Below are positions 23,628 through 35,505 of a stretch of DNA of 64,000 nucleotides, piece by piece. The notes beneath the pieces were generated by a model, which was given only the letters and a program-made list of their open reading frames with translations, was not told the origin of the DNA and searched no databases. Position numbers and translations under genes: made by a program. Each line of letters starts with the position of its first letter. The stretch's first letter is position 1. Origin of the DNA: Bifiguratus adelaidae. Its lineage: Eukaryota > Mucoromycota > Endogonomycetes > Endogonales. The DNA lies in contig MVBO01000034.1 in assembly GCA_002261195.1 (NCBI GenBank), positions 1 to 64,000 on the forward strand, read 5' to 3'.

Positions 23628-26600
23628 ATGAATTCGCTCTACACAGCCATCTTACACAACAATGTAGCCCAATTTGCAAGTCTCTTGTATGGGATAGGGG
23701 TCGATAACACGAAAAGGCCGTCCGGGACAAGGCGATCGGTCTCGGGTCAAGTGGGTACGACGCCGCCGCGTTACCCTGGATCGGTCGGAGGACAACAGCG
23801 TATACACTTTGATGTCAATAAGCGCTCGAACAGTGGACGGACCTTGCTTCAGGTGGCCACGAGTTTGAATCGAACCGAGATTGTGCGTCTGCTGGTGGAT
23901 GCGGGGGCCAATGTCAATATTACCGACCGGGAAAGCGGATGGACGAGTCTGCATCGGTAGGCATCAACCATTGGCCGGCTATATATAACTGACGTTTGCC
24001 TAGAGCGCTCTATCATGGCTATTTGGAAACGGCCATGATTTTACTAGAGAGGCCGGATTTGAACATTGCCATCAAGGTACGGGAAGGACATTCATTACCT
24101 AACGATAACGACCCGTGACTCAATACTCTCATTTGCAGGATCATGACGGCAACACTGCCTTTGATCTCCTCAACTCTACCATTGAAGGGACCAATCCGTC
24201 CCTGGAGAACAAGGTGGCTCCAAAGGCACGACCATTACAGCCAAATGACCTTGCTGATATGCTGCCGGAGACGGAGCACGTAGCCGATCGACTCTCCAAT
24301 TCACACACCGAACTGTATACCTGGGGTGCAAATGCCAACTATGTGCTCGGACAGTCGGACTCGGACAATCGCGCTTACCCCGAGCGGGTTGTGGTCGCTT
24401 CCAAGAGTCAGTCGTCCTCGTTTGTCATGAACCGATCCCAGACCAGTGTCGTCAATGTGGAAATGGCCAAACTGCATACGGCCGCCATCACTTCTGATGA
24501 CATGGACAATTTGTTTCTTTGTGGATTTGGCAATGGGGGCCGACTTGGCGGTGGCATGGAGACTCAATTACGTTTCACAGCTGTACCCGGTTTCGGCTCC
24601 GTCAAGACGGTTGCCCTTGGGAGAGATCATAGTGTGGTTGTCACGACCAAAGGGGATGTCTGGACATTTGGCAGCAATCAATATGGTCAACTTGGGTATC
24701 CGACAGATATCAGAGAAGATGAGGAGCCGGTCCAGCTCTCGCCGCGCAAGATCATAGCCGCCATCAAGAAAGAGGTGATTGTTGGTGCAGCAGCTTCCCG
24801 AGTACACACTGTCGTCTATAGTGAATGTGACGTCTTCACTTTTGGTCTTAACCAAGGTCAGCTTGGATATCATCGGACAGGCAACGAAGCAAACCAGATT
24901 GTGCCTCGGAAGGTGACCGTCATTCCGCCTGGACAGCGTGTGAAACAGGTCGTGGTGACGGATACGGCGACTGCCATCATGCTGGTGAACTCGGATGTGA
25001 TTGTTCTTTACGAATTTGGACATTCCAAAATCGTCTTTCCCATGGATCAATTCCCTTCCTCCATGCAGATTTACAAGCACACCCCGAAATACATTACGCG
25101 ACTCGTGTCTGGCGGGGACGGATATCTCGGTGCGATCTCCAACGTTGGTGAATTCTTTGTTTGGCCGACGCCATCGCCTCATGCTGTTCAGCAAATACCT
25201 GGAGTCAACCCACCTGGTGGGACGCTAACGAGTAACCTACCTACACGAAATCGGTTTCAAATGATGCCGCGTCGCGCATGGACGCTCCGAAAGTCCCACT
25301 TCATTCTGCGTGATGCCGCAATTGGACAGAATGGCTCTGTGATTGTTTGCACAGAGTCCGGCCATGTTTTTATGGGCACCCCTCGTAAAGAAGTCAAGAA
25401 CGATCGGGGACGAGGAGAGATCAAGCTCTACAAATATGTGCGAATTCCTTATATACAACGAGCCATCATGGTCCGCGCCAATCCAAGTGGTGCGTTTGCC
25501 GTCATCAAAGAGACGGCTCCGATAGCGCCTATTGAAGTCAGAGGGCCTAGTCTTGGAAGCGATCTCTTGCTGCATCTGCCTGACGTTCGCGGATCGAATG
25601 GCAAGCTCATGGCTTCCCAAAATCAGGCAACGTCGGATGCATTTGCTTCCGTGGAAAACGGCCACATCTGCCAGGCTGTGGAGTACCATCAAAATGGTCA
25701 TCCTGAGAAGGGCGATGTTGCCGCGGACGCATATGTCATCATTGGTCAGCATCGAGTTCCAGTTCATCAGATCGTGCTGGCTGCTCGGTGTCCGGTGTTT
25801 TGCAATATTTTTGAGCAGCTTCAGCATGGGAAAATGAAGGCGTTTGAAATTGATTGTGGGAGCATTTCGGTTGCTGTGGCTGCCACCAAGGGAAAACATG
25901 AGCGAGAGCGACGGGCGATTGAGATCAAGTTTTTCCACTGTCATCTGATGACGGCCAAGCTGCTCTTGAAATACTTGTACAGCGATGAGTACGACATGCC
26001 ATGGCATAGCACGTTTCGGTCTTCATCCGTTGTCTCGTCGGATCTTGCGCCTACAGTCATTCGGCAACAGTTGGTCGATCTTGCTGAAGGCTTAGAGCTT
26101 GCGCCGTTGCGAACGTCTGTCCTTTCACCATACAAACAATTGCCACCACCCACATTGTTCAGACATCTCAAGGATGTTCTCGATCATTCAGACCGGTATC
26201 GAAAGTTTGCCGATGTGATTGTTCAAGCCAAAGATGATGCTCGCTTCCTCGCCCACGAAGCGATCATCAAACGCCGTTGCCCATTCTTTGAAGCCATGTT
26301 TGGCATGGATCGTGTCTGGGTGAAGGATCGTCAATCGCGGCATGCTGATGGTATGATTGTTGTTCATATGGAACATGTGCGGCCTGACGTGATGAAAATT
26401 GCTCTCATGCACATGTACACGGATGATAGCAACCCTTTTGATGAAATGGGTAAGTTGCTGCCAAGATCTTCCCTTTCGAAAAGCGTGTTCAGAAAATCTC
26501 ATTCAATCCAATCACAGAATTCGAGAGTATGGATGATTTTATGAACTTTGTCATTGATGTCCTCGCTGTGGCTGATGAATTGCTTCTGGATCGGCTGAAG

Positions 26601-28232
26601 GAGTTATCCGAGCAGGCTTTGCTCAGTACAGGTAGCCGTAGTGCGAAGTAATCTATCTTAACAACATGATGCTCATCGTCTTTTCAGTTAATGTTCGGAA
26701 CGTGACCTTTTGTCTGGAAATTGCGGATTTATATCATGCTGAACAGCTTCGAAGAGAGTGTTTGGATTATATATGTCGAAATATCGAGTCCGTGTTGGAG
26801 TCTCGGTAGGTCTCTCTCATGCTTCGGTCGTCAATGATTCATGAGATGCTTGTCAGATTATTGTCCAACGTCTCCGAAGACATCTTGTTGCAAGTCCAGA
26901 AATACTTGCAGATGAAGCAGACAGCCAAGATGCCTATATCCCGACAAGCCATGTCTGTACCAACTGCGCTCGATGAAGAGGAAAAACAATCGTCAACGGC
27001 AAATCTGTACAACGAAGGCCTCGATGTGTACGAAACCATACGTCCGGCGTTGACCGACAAAAAAGCAAGTCTCAAAGCCAAAGTGCCAGTCTTCAGTGAA
27101 GCGGACGACGACCTCGTCTTCCAAATGGATGAGGATCATCAACGAGCAGCAACGCAGTCTCCAAAGGATCGGCGATCGAACCACAGGCCTACATCCGGGG
27201 AACAATTAGAGTGGACTTTGGTGAATGGGAAGCGTAGAAGCATCGCAGAACCCTCATCCTTCGAGACCAAGTCTGGCGTCTCACTACCATCACCCAAACA
27301 GTTTGGACAGACTCCCCCAGGATCCAATAGCTGGAAATTGGAATCTTCTCCAAAATCAGCGAAGGCAATGTGGTCAACCGCGACTCCACCTCGCGCCGAG
27401 TTACCGAGGTATGTTTTATTCTCTTTTGGTTTTTGCATCGCATTGTATCCTGCTTAGTCGACGATTTACTCACAGATCACGGCCATCGATGCGAAACATC
27501 TTTGACGAGCAGGCGAATAGCTCACAGCAAAGCATTATTGAAGGACCTCGCTCTTCATCATGGAGAGAGGAATCCTACCCAGAAGCAATTGTTCCTGTGG
27601 TTATCAAAACCAAGTTGTCGCAGAAAGAACGTCGCCGACAGCAACAGCAACAGCAACAGCAACAAGAATCTACACCCGTCACCGACGCAGGTCCTGCGAA
27701 GACAGTCTGGGGCACACCAAAAGTGACGAATACTTCAAAGCGGTCGCCACATGTGTCCACTTTTCCAGAGTTTCCTGCACTTGGAGCCAAGGTGACCACT
27801 GGCGAATCTAGTGTTTTGCATACCAATAGCGAACATCCTGGGTCTGTTAGGTCTCAAAAGAGCTCCGTACTGCAGGACGTCTCGAGTACGGTTGTCACTA
27901 CCGAAGGCACGAGAGGATTGAGAATCCACATGGAAAATGCAGGACCATCCACCGGCAATCTTTCCACAAACCCTGCCATTCGATGGACTCCTATAGGCAA
28001 ATCTGCTTCTACCAAAGTTTATGCATCCGACGCCGATAGCCCATCAACACCATCGTCATTCGCTTTCATCCAAGAGCAACAGTTACAGGAAAGGAGCAAA
28101 CGAGCAGGTAAACCAAAGAAGAGTCTGGTGCGGATCCAAGTAGAGGAACAAGCTATTGAAGGTCTGCGTGAGTTTCATCTGCAGACGGCCGAGATTGGCG
28201 CAGGAGAATGGTTCACAATAGAGCGCGTTTAA
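23628..28232 (+). CDS. Ankyrin, RCC1 and double-BTB protein, IBtk-like
   Basis: Order of domains: two ankyrin repeats (GRTLLQVATSLNRTEIVRLL; ALYHGYLETAMILLERPDL), then RCC1-type repeats (ELYTWGANANYVLGQ, VWTFGSNQYGQLGY, VFTFGLNQGQLGY), then two BTB domains (DAYVIIGQHRVPVHQIVLAA and FADVIVQAKDDARFLAHEAI), and a long Ser/Pro-rich tail with a run of nine Gln coded at 27639-27665. This arrangement is that of inhibitor of Bruton tyrosine kinase, a substrate receptor for Cullin-3 ubiquitin ligases. The last block, SLVRIQVEEQAIEGLREF, looks conserved. The main exon spans about 24140-26446 uninterrupted, with small introns at both ends of the gene. A Cul3 adaptor role is inferred. Several long antisense frames here are shadows. 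Confidence 0.85.
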
Positions 28233-28290
28233 ACATGGTATATTTTACAAATAGAATGGCATTGTACATGATTCGCCCCTTGCAACCAAC

Positions 28291-28813
28291 CTATCGCATC
28301 TCCACATCCTGTGCATCCTTGGGCGGCACTTCGGGCAGGATCTGATAATTGATCGCCGTTAAGGTGTGTCGCTCCGGTGGTAAGCGAATACCATACTTTT
28401 CCGGTATAAGGGGCAAGGGCTGCTTGTTCTTTTCATCAGCTAGCTCCAACAGAAACTAACATTCTCATTAGCCATGCGCCTTCGATTGCGATTGAGCCAG
28501 CACTTACCTCCTTTGGCGGTGGCGTCGTGAAAGAATGGTTCACGCGTCCTTGAATAGCCAATTGTATATCGTCAATATCCAATTCAGATTTGCCGGCATG
28601 TTCAGAGTACACGAGAGCATCCTGAAACACGTCGCTCGTGTAGCCTAACCATAGGGTGAGATGTGGAGGTCGATGGTGACATGACTTACGGTACGCGAAT
28701 TCGAGGAGTTGGTGCACTACTTTGGGTTCGTAATCGTCGACGTTAAGTGATCGGAGGATGAGCGAAATTATTTTCGCGTCGCGAGGTTGCGGAAGGGAGC
28801 TTGTTGCGCTCAT
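28291..28813 (-). CDS. TAF9: TFIID/SAGA subunit TAF9
   Basis: Histone-fold protein. From the ATG at 28813 the sequence reads MSATSSLPQPRDAKIISLIL, then NVDDYEPKVVHQLLEFAYR, and after an intron YTSDVFQDALVYSEHAG, LDIDDIQLAIQGRVNHSFT, which is the TAF9 histone fold and its Pro-rich exit (PPPKE). The last exon gives FLLELADEKNKQPLPLIPEKYGIRLPPERHTL in pieces and ends PKDAQDVEMR at 28291. TAF9 pairs with TAF6 in TFIID and SAGA. A TCACGTGA box lies 63 bp upstream of the ATG. The stop is 58 bp from the convergent IBtk-like gene. Confidence 0.92.
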
Positions 28814-28875
28814 GGTGTGTTTCGCTCGTGGTCCAAGGTGAAGAGGTTGAAGTGCCGTAAGAGCTCCAATCTGAG

Positions 28876-28883
28876 TCACGTGA
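28876..28883. promoter_or_regulatory. TCACGTGA box upstream of TAF9
   Basis: An exact copy of the 8-bp palindrome also found at 23338, 23353 and 45030, placed 63 bp upstream of the TAF9 start codon. Confidence 0.45.
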
Positions 28884-29076
28884 TTTCGATGGCGAGTTGA
28901 TCGTCATTGATGAAGCAAAAGAAACACTTGCAACGACTTGTTTGATGGCTCAGAGCTAAAAGTACAAGGAGAGAAAATACAGTCTAAGGTTACAGAATTT
29001 GGTGATTTTAGCGATCTAGAGTCGCTGGGCTCGCTACGTTTTCGTAGTGACAAAAAGTCCGAGACAGGGAGAACCA

Positions 29077-29988
29077 TCATCGGGTAGACAGCAAACCATG
29101 ACTTGACGATTCATTGGCCGAGTGGATAGAGTCTGTATCATCATCCTCTGCACCTGGCATGGCCCATTGACTCGGTCGATAGGCAGGCGGCTGCTCCGTA
29201 AATTCCCGCTGACCCAATTGAATGTAAGCGCCAGCATCGTAGCGACGTTTGTTGCCGACACCCATCACCTTGACTCGATCGACCACACGCGCAATCCATC
29301 CTTGTCGTTCTTCAGCATTGACGTTGGCATCCGGACCTTCATTGAGATATTGTGTTCGCCATCGATTGAATCGGTTCATGAGCGCTCCAATCTTGGTGTA
29401 TAAGAAAATGAGACCAGCCACGGCTAAGAGCGTGATGATGCCTGCTGCAACTGCTTCAGGCCAATCTTTACCCCAATCCCATCCACGACCAAAACGCGCA
29501 TCGGCTCCTGCATATCCTACACATGTGCCATTGACGTTGCATCGACCAGGATAGGAGTAATATTGACACTGCACGTTGGATATACAGCTATCACCTGGTT
29601 GCCCGCGTCTGACGCATGTCCTTGTGTTGGGGTCGCAGTAAGCGTCTGTAGAGCAGTTGCCAAGATAGTCCAGGTCGGTAAAAGTGACATATTCGGGATG
29701 ATATTCGACATACTGCCGAAGGTCATCCGATTGGGGTATCGTGATGCAAGGCTTGCCAAGGTCGTCAATGTCCCAGGAGTCGGTGAAGACATAGGTGAAG
29801 AGGAATGCTGGGTTATGAGACATGACGAAGGCCTCCGCATGCTGTTGCTCACAGAGTAACCCATCTGTGTTGGCATAGCAAGCTTCTACATAGGGGTATA
29901 GGGGACAGTCTGTATTCTTGCGGCAATGCTGTGTCTCTTGTGCTGCAACAGCTAAGGCCATACCCATCATCACCAGTATGCACTGCAT
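29077..29988 (-). CDS. Cys-rich type I membrane protein, unknown function
   Basis: A single exon of 303 residues from the ATG at 29988. It has a signal peptide (MQCILVMMGMALAVAAQE), an ectodomain with about 14 cysteines arranged in short EGF-like spacings (HCRKNTDCPLYPYVEACY; CSTDAYCDPNTRTCVRRG; CISNVQCQYYSYPGRC), one transmembrane helix (VAAGIITLLAVAGLIFLY) and a cytoplasmic tail with YDAGAYIQLGQ and QPPAYRPSQW. The architecture suggests a cell-surface or wall-sensing protein, but I do not recognise the family. It starts only 26 bp after the stop of the acyl-CoA synthetase on the same strand, so its promoter must lie inside that gene or the two are co-transcribed. Confidence 0.8.
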   Translation of the reverse strand: MQCILVMMGMALAVAAQETQHCRKNTDCPLYPYVEACYANTDGLLCEQQHAEAFVMSHNPAFLFTYVFTDSWDIDDLGKPCITIPQSDDLRQYVEYHPEYVTFTDLDYLGNCSTDAYCDPNTRTCVRRGQPGDSCISNVQCQYYSYPGRCNVNGTCVGYAGADARFGRGWDWGKDWPEAVAAGIITLLAVAGLIFLYTKIGALMNRFNRWRTQYLNEGPDANVNAEERQGWIARVVDRVKVMGVGNKRRYDAGAYIQLGQREFTEQPPAYRPSQWAMPGAEDDDTDSIHSANESSSHGLLSTR

Positions 29989-30014
29989 GAGAGAGAGAGA
30001 AGAGTAGCATTTAA

Positions 30015-32111
30015 TTAATCAAGGCCAAGTTTGGCTCGACTTTTGGCTCGAAGGACATGCTTCATGATCTTGCCAGAGCCTGTCTTTGGGAAGCCTTCCT
30101 CCAAATCATCCGGGATCAATACATACTTGGGTATCTTGTGCTTTGCAATCTTGTCGGTACAGAATGCTTGTATATCTTGGACATTAGGTGTCTTGGCATG
30201 GCGTTTGGGTATAATCCATGCACAGACTTGTTCTCCGTACACCTTGTCTGGAACTCCTACCACGCTGACATTCTCAATGTCAGTGTGCTGAAAGAGGAGA
30301 TTCTCTACTTCCAAGGGATGGATATTCTCGCCACCGCGTATAATGAGGTCCTTGATTCGACCGACAATGCGACAATAACCCTGTTCATCGATGCTTGCGG
30401 CATCGCCTGATGATGGTGCGTGATCAGTACATAGGCAAAAACTTCATCACTTGTACCCACCGGTGTGCATCCAGCCATCGGCATCAATTGCTTCGTCCGT
30501 CTGAGCTTTAGAATTCCAATAACCGCCCTCCATCACCGGATAACCGCGCGTCAAAAGCTCTCCAGGGACTCCACGAGGCAGCATTTCGTTGGTCGATGGA
30601 TCAATGACCTTTGCTTCCACATGATCCAAAACCCTTCCGACTGTCTCGCACCTTTCCCGAATTCCATCTGTCGTCTCTGATTGAAAGGTGACGGGTGATG
30701 TCTCTGCAGAGCAACATATTCGATTATTGGAAATCACGGTCAGAAGTAACGTCACTGACCTGTCATGCCGTAGCAGATAGTTATCTCCTTCATGTGCATT
30801 CTCGTCATCACGTCCTTCATGACCTCGATAGGTGCGGGTGATCCGGCGGATATGCCGGTGCTGTTCGACCAATTAGCGGAATTGGCGCATTGCACCGGCC
30901 GTACACCTACCGAAGGCTACTCAGATCGTATCGATCAAAGCTCGGATGATTCATCTCGGTGATGAACATGGTGGGAACGCCATGTAGAGCTGTACATTTC
31001 TCTTCCTGCACAGCTCTCAATGCAGCCTCCGGTTCAAACCCTTGCGAAGGGAGTACAATGCTTGCACCGTGAGTGATGGCTGCCAGGCTTCCCAGAACCC
31101 TAGTATCAAGTTTTCATCAGTCAACTGTCCATATGTGCAGACATTGGGCAAAACGTACAGGCCAAAACAATGGAACAAGGGCACAGGCAGGCAGATGCTA
31201 TCCACCTCTGTTAGCCTCATGCGATCGCCAATGCTGATGCCATTGTTGAGTATGTTTCGGTGTGATAGCGAGACGCCCTTTGGCTTTCCTGTGTACATCG
31301 ATAAGCCCAGGTCATTGATTCCTTTTCCGAACACAAGCTCACCTGTGGTGCCAGATGTGAACTGGATATTGATAATGTCGCGATTGTGTAGTGATGATCC
31401 AACCTTCCGGATAGGATCCTCGACAGACGAAAACGCGGAGCCTGAATGGTACAATTCTTCGTACAGGGTGACGCCTTTCGGTAAGCTCTTCATGTCAAGC
31501 GTCTTGTTATCGACGAAAATGACCTGTTTCAAGTCTGGTAATCGCTCGGAGACAATCTCGTTGGGTGGAACCGCATCAATGTTTGGAATAAGCTCCTTGA
31601 TCATCTCGAGATACTTGGACGTCTTGAATTCCGGTACGGTCACGAGCGCTTTGCAACCGACGAGATTAAGGGCATCCTCGAGTTCCTTGACCTTGTACCC
31701 TGGATTAATGGTCACGAGAATGATACCCATCTTCGCCGTTGCGTATTGGAGTGTCATCCAAGCTGAATTATTGAGCATGTACACGCCGAGACGGTCACCT
31801 TTCCGTAGTCCGGACGCGTATAAAGCTCGGCCTAGCTGACTCACGTGCTCGTCAAACTCTCGGAATGACCAGCGCAGGTTGTTTTCATGCTTTGAAACTA
31901 GCCCTACACGGTCTCCGTACTTTGAAACGATACCGTCCCAGTGTTCTCCTATCGTAGCTTCACTCAATGGAGTCGCCGTCGATCCTTTCACATAAGAGAG
32001 CTCCACGGGTTGATGCACGGCAGTAGTACTAGCGAAAGCTCGAAAGCTAATCCTCTTGACCTGTGCGGTATATTGCTGTAGTAGCCAAAGCCTACGCCAT
32101 GCGGAAGCCAT
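30015..32111 (-). CDS. Acyl-CoA synthetase, mitochondrial, ACSF2-like (AMP-binding enzyme)
   Basis: The ATG at 32111 opens a Trp/Arg/Ser-rich leader ([18 protein letters not shown], then SFRAFASTT) that fits mitochondrial import. Downstream are adenylation hallmarks: [15 protein letters not shown], the ATP signature FTSGTTG joined over an intron to [20 protein letters not shown] with WMHTG, and the C-terminal [14 protein letters not shown] with the catalytic Lys. It activates medium-chain fatty acids or similar to the CoA thioester. The intron inside the ATP signature (31289-31342) is 54 nt, in frame and stop-free. About five introns. Substrate length preference cannot be read from the sequence. 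Confidence 0.88.
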
Positions 32112-32287
32112 CTCGCAACGGAAGAAAGTCGAACGTCGAAAAGCGATTCCCAGGATGCCATAAAAGGAAGAAATGCGGGGTAACAGAGCCAAGGTGCAAC
32201 AATGGATGGCAGGTTTTTCCCCGATTGCTCAGTTACACCTCAACTGTGTGGATGAAAAACATATAAGCAATGACCAGATACAGGGCT

Positions 32288-35200
32288 TTACTTTTCGCTA
32301 TTCTTTTCTCGCGAATCAAACGTGTCGAATGTCCTTGAGCCTGTCATAGCCGGCCCATCATCTAGAGTAACATCACGGTTGAGACCGTCTCCAATGATGA
32401 GCAAGCTGCAATACTTGTAAATTTCGGATAGAATAATAAAGACGATTGCGGCGCCGAGGATGATACCCCATTCGTAGGTGAGTTGTTGATGCTTGAAGAC
32501 GACGGTATTGAGTCCGGGAATATAGATGACGGGGAAGAGAAGCAAGACACCGATAAGGCAAGACCAAAAGAGCATTTTGTTCTTTGCGAATTTGCGCAGA
32601 CTTCTGAGGGTGAAGGTCGGTTGTCGGATGGAACGGCAATTGTTCACATGTAGTAAGACGAGAATAGTGAGGGTCGCGTAGGCCGTAGAACGAGCAACAA
32701 ATTCTGCATCGCAACCATTGTCAATGTCACTGTTGCAATCAACGCCAGTCAATCCACCCGAAAATCCGTAAATGACGATGATCCAGTTGGCAAGACTCAG
32801 AACACCCATCAAACCACCGTAAAATAGAAGATGGCAGCAAGCATCAGCGGAAAAGAGGCCCTTCTTGAGAGGGCGGGGTGGCATGCGCATGATGTCTGGA
32901 TCCGCTGGTTCAACGCCGAGACCCATCGCAGGTGGAGAGGAAGTGACCAAATTAACAAACAGAATCTGAACAGGTGACAGGGGATAGACAGCGAAGCCTT
33001 GAGGATCGCGGAAAGCGAGACCAATCACAAGTAGGATCACTTCTCCCACATTTGTAGCCATGAGATGAAGTACAAATTTCTGAATGTTGGAAAAGATGCG
33101 ACGACCTTCGCCGATGGCTCGAATGATGGTAGCAAAGTTATCGTCCGTAAGAATAATGTCCGCAGCTTGCTTGGCTACGTCGGAACCATTTTGACCCATG
33201 GCTATGCCCACGTCGGCTGACTTCAATGAAGGCGAATCATTGACACCATCCCCGGTCATGCCAACAAACTTTTTCCGTCTATGAAGAGCTTCAATCATTT
33301 TGACTTTGGTCTGGGGCGTGCAGCGAGCAATAACGTGAGGGAGCTCTTCCATCGCATCCACTTCTTCGTCCGTCAAGGAATCGAATTTTTGAGCGTTCGT
33401 CACCAATGGGTTGCCAACGATAGGTCCGTCTTTGGGAATGATACCAACTTCTTTGGCGATCGCAGCTGCGGTGAACTCGTGGTCGCCGGTAAGCATGTGA
33501 ACCGTGATACCAGCACGATGGCATTCGCGAACAGCCAGAAGGGATTCTGGTCGTGGGGGATCATAAATACCGACTAGACCAAGGAATTTCATAGAGTGAT
33601 CCACATCTTCACGCTGCAGATCATGAATGGTGTCATGATCTTCTTTAATCTCGATATCCTTAGTAGCGAGTGCGAGAACGCGCAGGCCTTTGCCTGCAAG
33701 GAATCGCATTCTGCTCAGTATATCGTCTATGGCGTCCTCGATACCTTCGCAGCAATCCAACACGCGTTCTGTTGCGCCTTTGAGAAAGACATGTTGCTTT
33801 CCATCAGCATCTCTGTAGATGACCGACATGCGTTTGACTGATGAATCGAAGGGAAACTCCGCGATAGGCTTCCAGGAGTGAGGCTGGGTGTGCAAATCAG
33901 GTTTACCTCTGCCCATCTTGTGCGCGAAAACCTGCAGTGCTAATTCCGTCGGAGCACCTTGACCGATCCATTCTTCCGGTCCATCTGTGGACTTGTGAAT
34001 GGAAGAGACGTTACAAAGAGCAGAACATGTCGCCAACTTTAGGAGCGCATCCGAACGTTCGTCTTCAGATACAATCTTCTCTTCGAGTGAAGTATCTTGA
34101 TTGGTTTCCTGGCCAGTTTCTCGATCGAATGCGATTTCACCTTGTCGAAGCACTCGGCCGACCGGTTCATAGCCATTTCCCGTGACCCTATAGAAACCTT
34201 CCTCGGGTATCCAAAAACGCACCATGACCATCTTGGCTAGGGTAAGCGTACCTGTCTTGTCGGAGCAGATGTTGGTAACACTTCCCAAGCTTTCCAGAGA
34301 GGCCAACTTGTGGACAAGCGCTTTTTGCTGAGCCATCTTTCGAACACCAAGAGCCATGGTAAGAGTAATGACAGCGATAAGTCCCTCGGGAATGACGGCA
34401 ATTCCCAGAGCAATGGCGTACATGGCCACTTCTTCTGACAGGCGCCATGAATTAGCCCCGAACACAATCATAGCGAGTAGACAGGCACAGACGAAGAGTA
34501 CATAAGCAATGTATTCCAGCCTACAGATTCATAGAGTTAGCACCTGTTCTAAGAGTCGACAACTGGCTTGCCTCACCTTTTTTGCAGCGGTGTCTTGCCG
34601 CCGGCATCAGCATGTATGATCGTTTTGGCAATTTTGCCTATCTCGGTTTGCATGCCCGTCGCTACGACAAAACCTCGCCCTCGACCTTTTACAACCATGG
34701 TAGACGAGAAGACCATGTTCAACCGATCACCGAGGTCTGTATTAGGATTATCCAAGGTCTTGTTGCTAAATAAATGAGAAGGTGGTGAGTATACCAAAAA
34801 GGCAACTGGATCGAATTTCATTTGCGACTCACTCTTTCTCTAGAGGAACAGATTCTCCTGTCAGCAAGGCCTCATCAAGCTCGAGATTAAAAGCCTCGAT
34901 GAGCCGACAGTCGGCACCAATCACATCACCATCTTCAAAGCATAAAATATCACCGGGGACGAGGTCGCGATTGGGAATTGTGATGAGTCGTTCGTGGCGA
35001 ACGACTTTGGCCGTTGGAGAAGACATATCTCGGAGTGCCTCCATTGTCTTTTCCGATCGATACTCTTGCATAAACCCAATAGCACAGTTGAATACAATAA
35101 TGGCCAGAATGACTCCCCCTTCCACCCAGTCCTTGGTGCCTAATGATAAGGTCTAATATTGCAAGGGTGTTAGCGAACCAGGCCTTGTTAGACGATATCC

Positions 35201-35505
35201 CGTGCTTGCTCATGCCGAACGAAGCTGTCCAAGGTCACTACACTTACCGCAGCAGCTAAGAGAACAACTGTCATGGCATTAGCCACTTGACCCCACAAGA
35301 CTTTGTACCACTTCACGCCTCCTCTGCTCGAAAGTTCATTGTAACCGTGCTGTTGTAGTTTGCCGTCGACCTCATCTTCTTTGAGACCATTCTCGGCATG
35401 AGATGAGAGCTCGTCAGCAACTTTCTGGATATCATACGTATGCCATGGCGTTGTATTGCCTAGATCGACCTTTGTTTCCCTTGCATCTCGCCTCAGGAAT
35501 TTCAT
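32288..35505 (-). CDS. Type II P-type ATPase, alkali-cation/Ca2+ pump of the ENA/ACU kind
   Basis: Starts at the ATG at 35505 (MKFLRRDARETKVDLG) with the cation-ATPase N-terminal block WHTYDIQKVADELSSH. Later come the LTGESVPLEKE motif, the phosphorylation site ICSDKTGTLT near 34265, and MTGDGVNDSPSLKSADVGIAM near 33240. About ten membrane helices; long C-terminal helices end KYCSLLIIGDG. The C-terminal part (RPLKKGLFS, STAYATLTILVLLHVNNCR) is like fungal Na+/K+ ENA pumps, while helix M4 reads VIPEGLIAV, with the Glu usual in Ca2+ pumps. Ustilago ACU ATPases share such features. The cation (Na+, K+ or Ca2+) is therefore uncertain. At least four introns, all in the first third. Confidence 0.85.

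Noticed and set aside
24568-26007. Two long antisense frames (208 and 256 codons) under the IBtk-like gene
   Set aside because: Antisense to conserved RCC1 and BTB coding sequence, no recognisable domains.
31042-31839. 265-codon plus-strand frame across the acyl-CoA synthetase
   Set aside because: Antisense shadow; it opposes a conserved adenylating enzyme.
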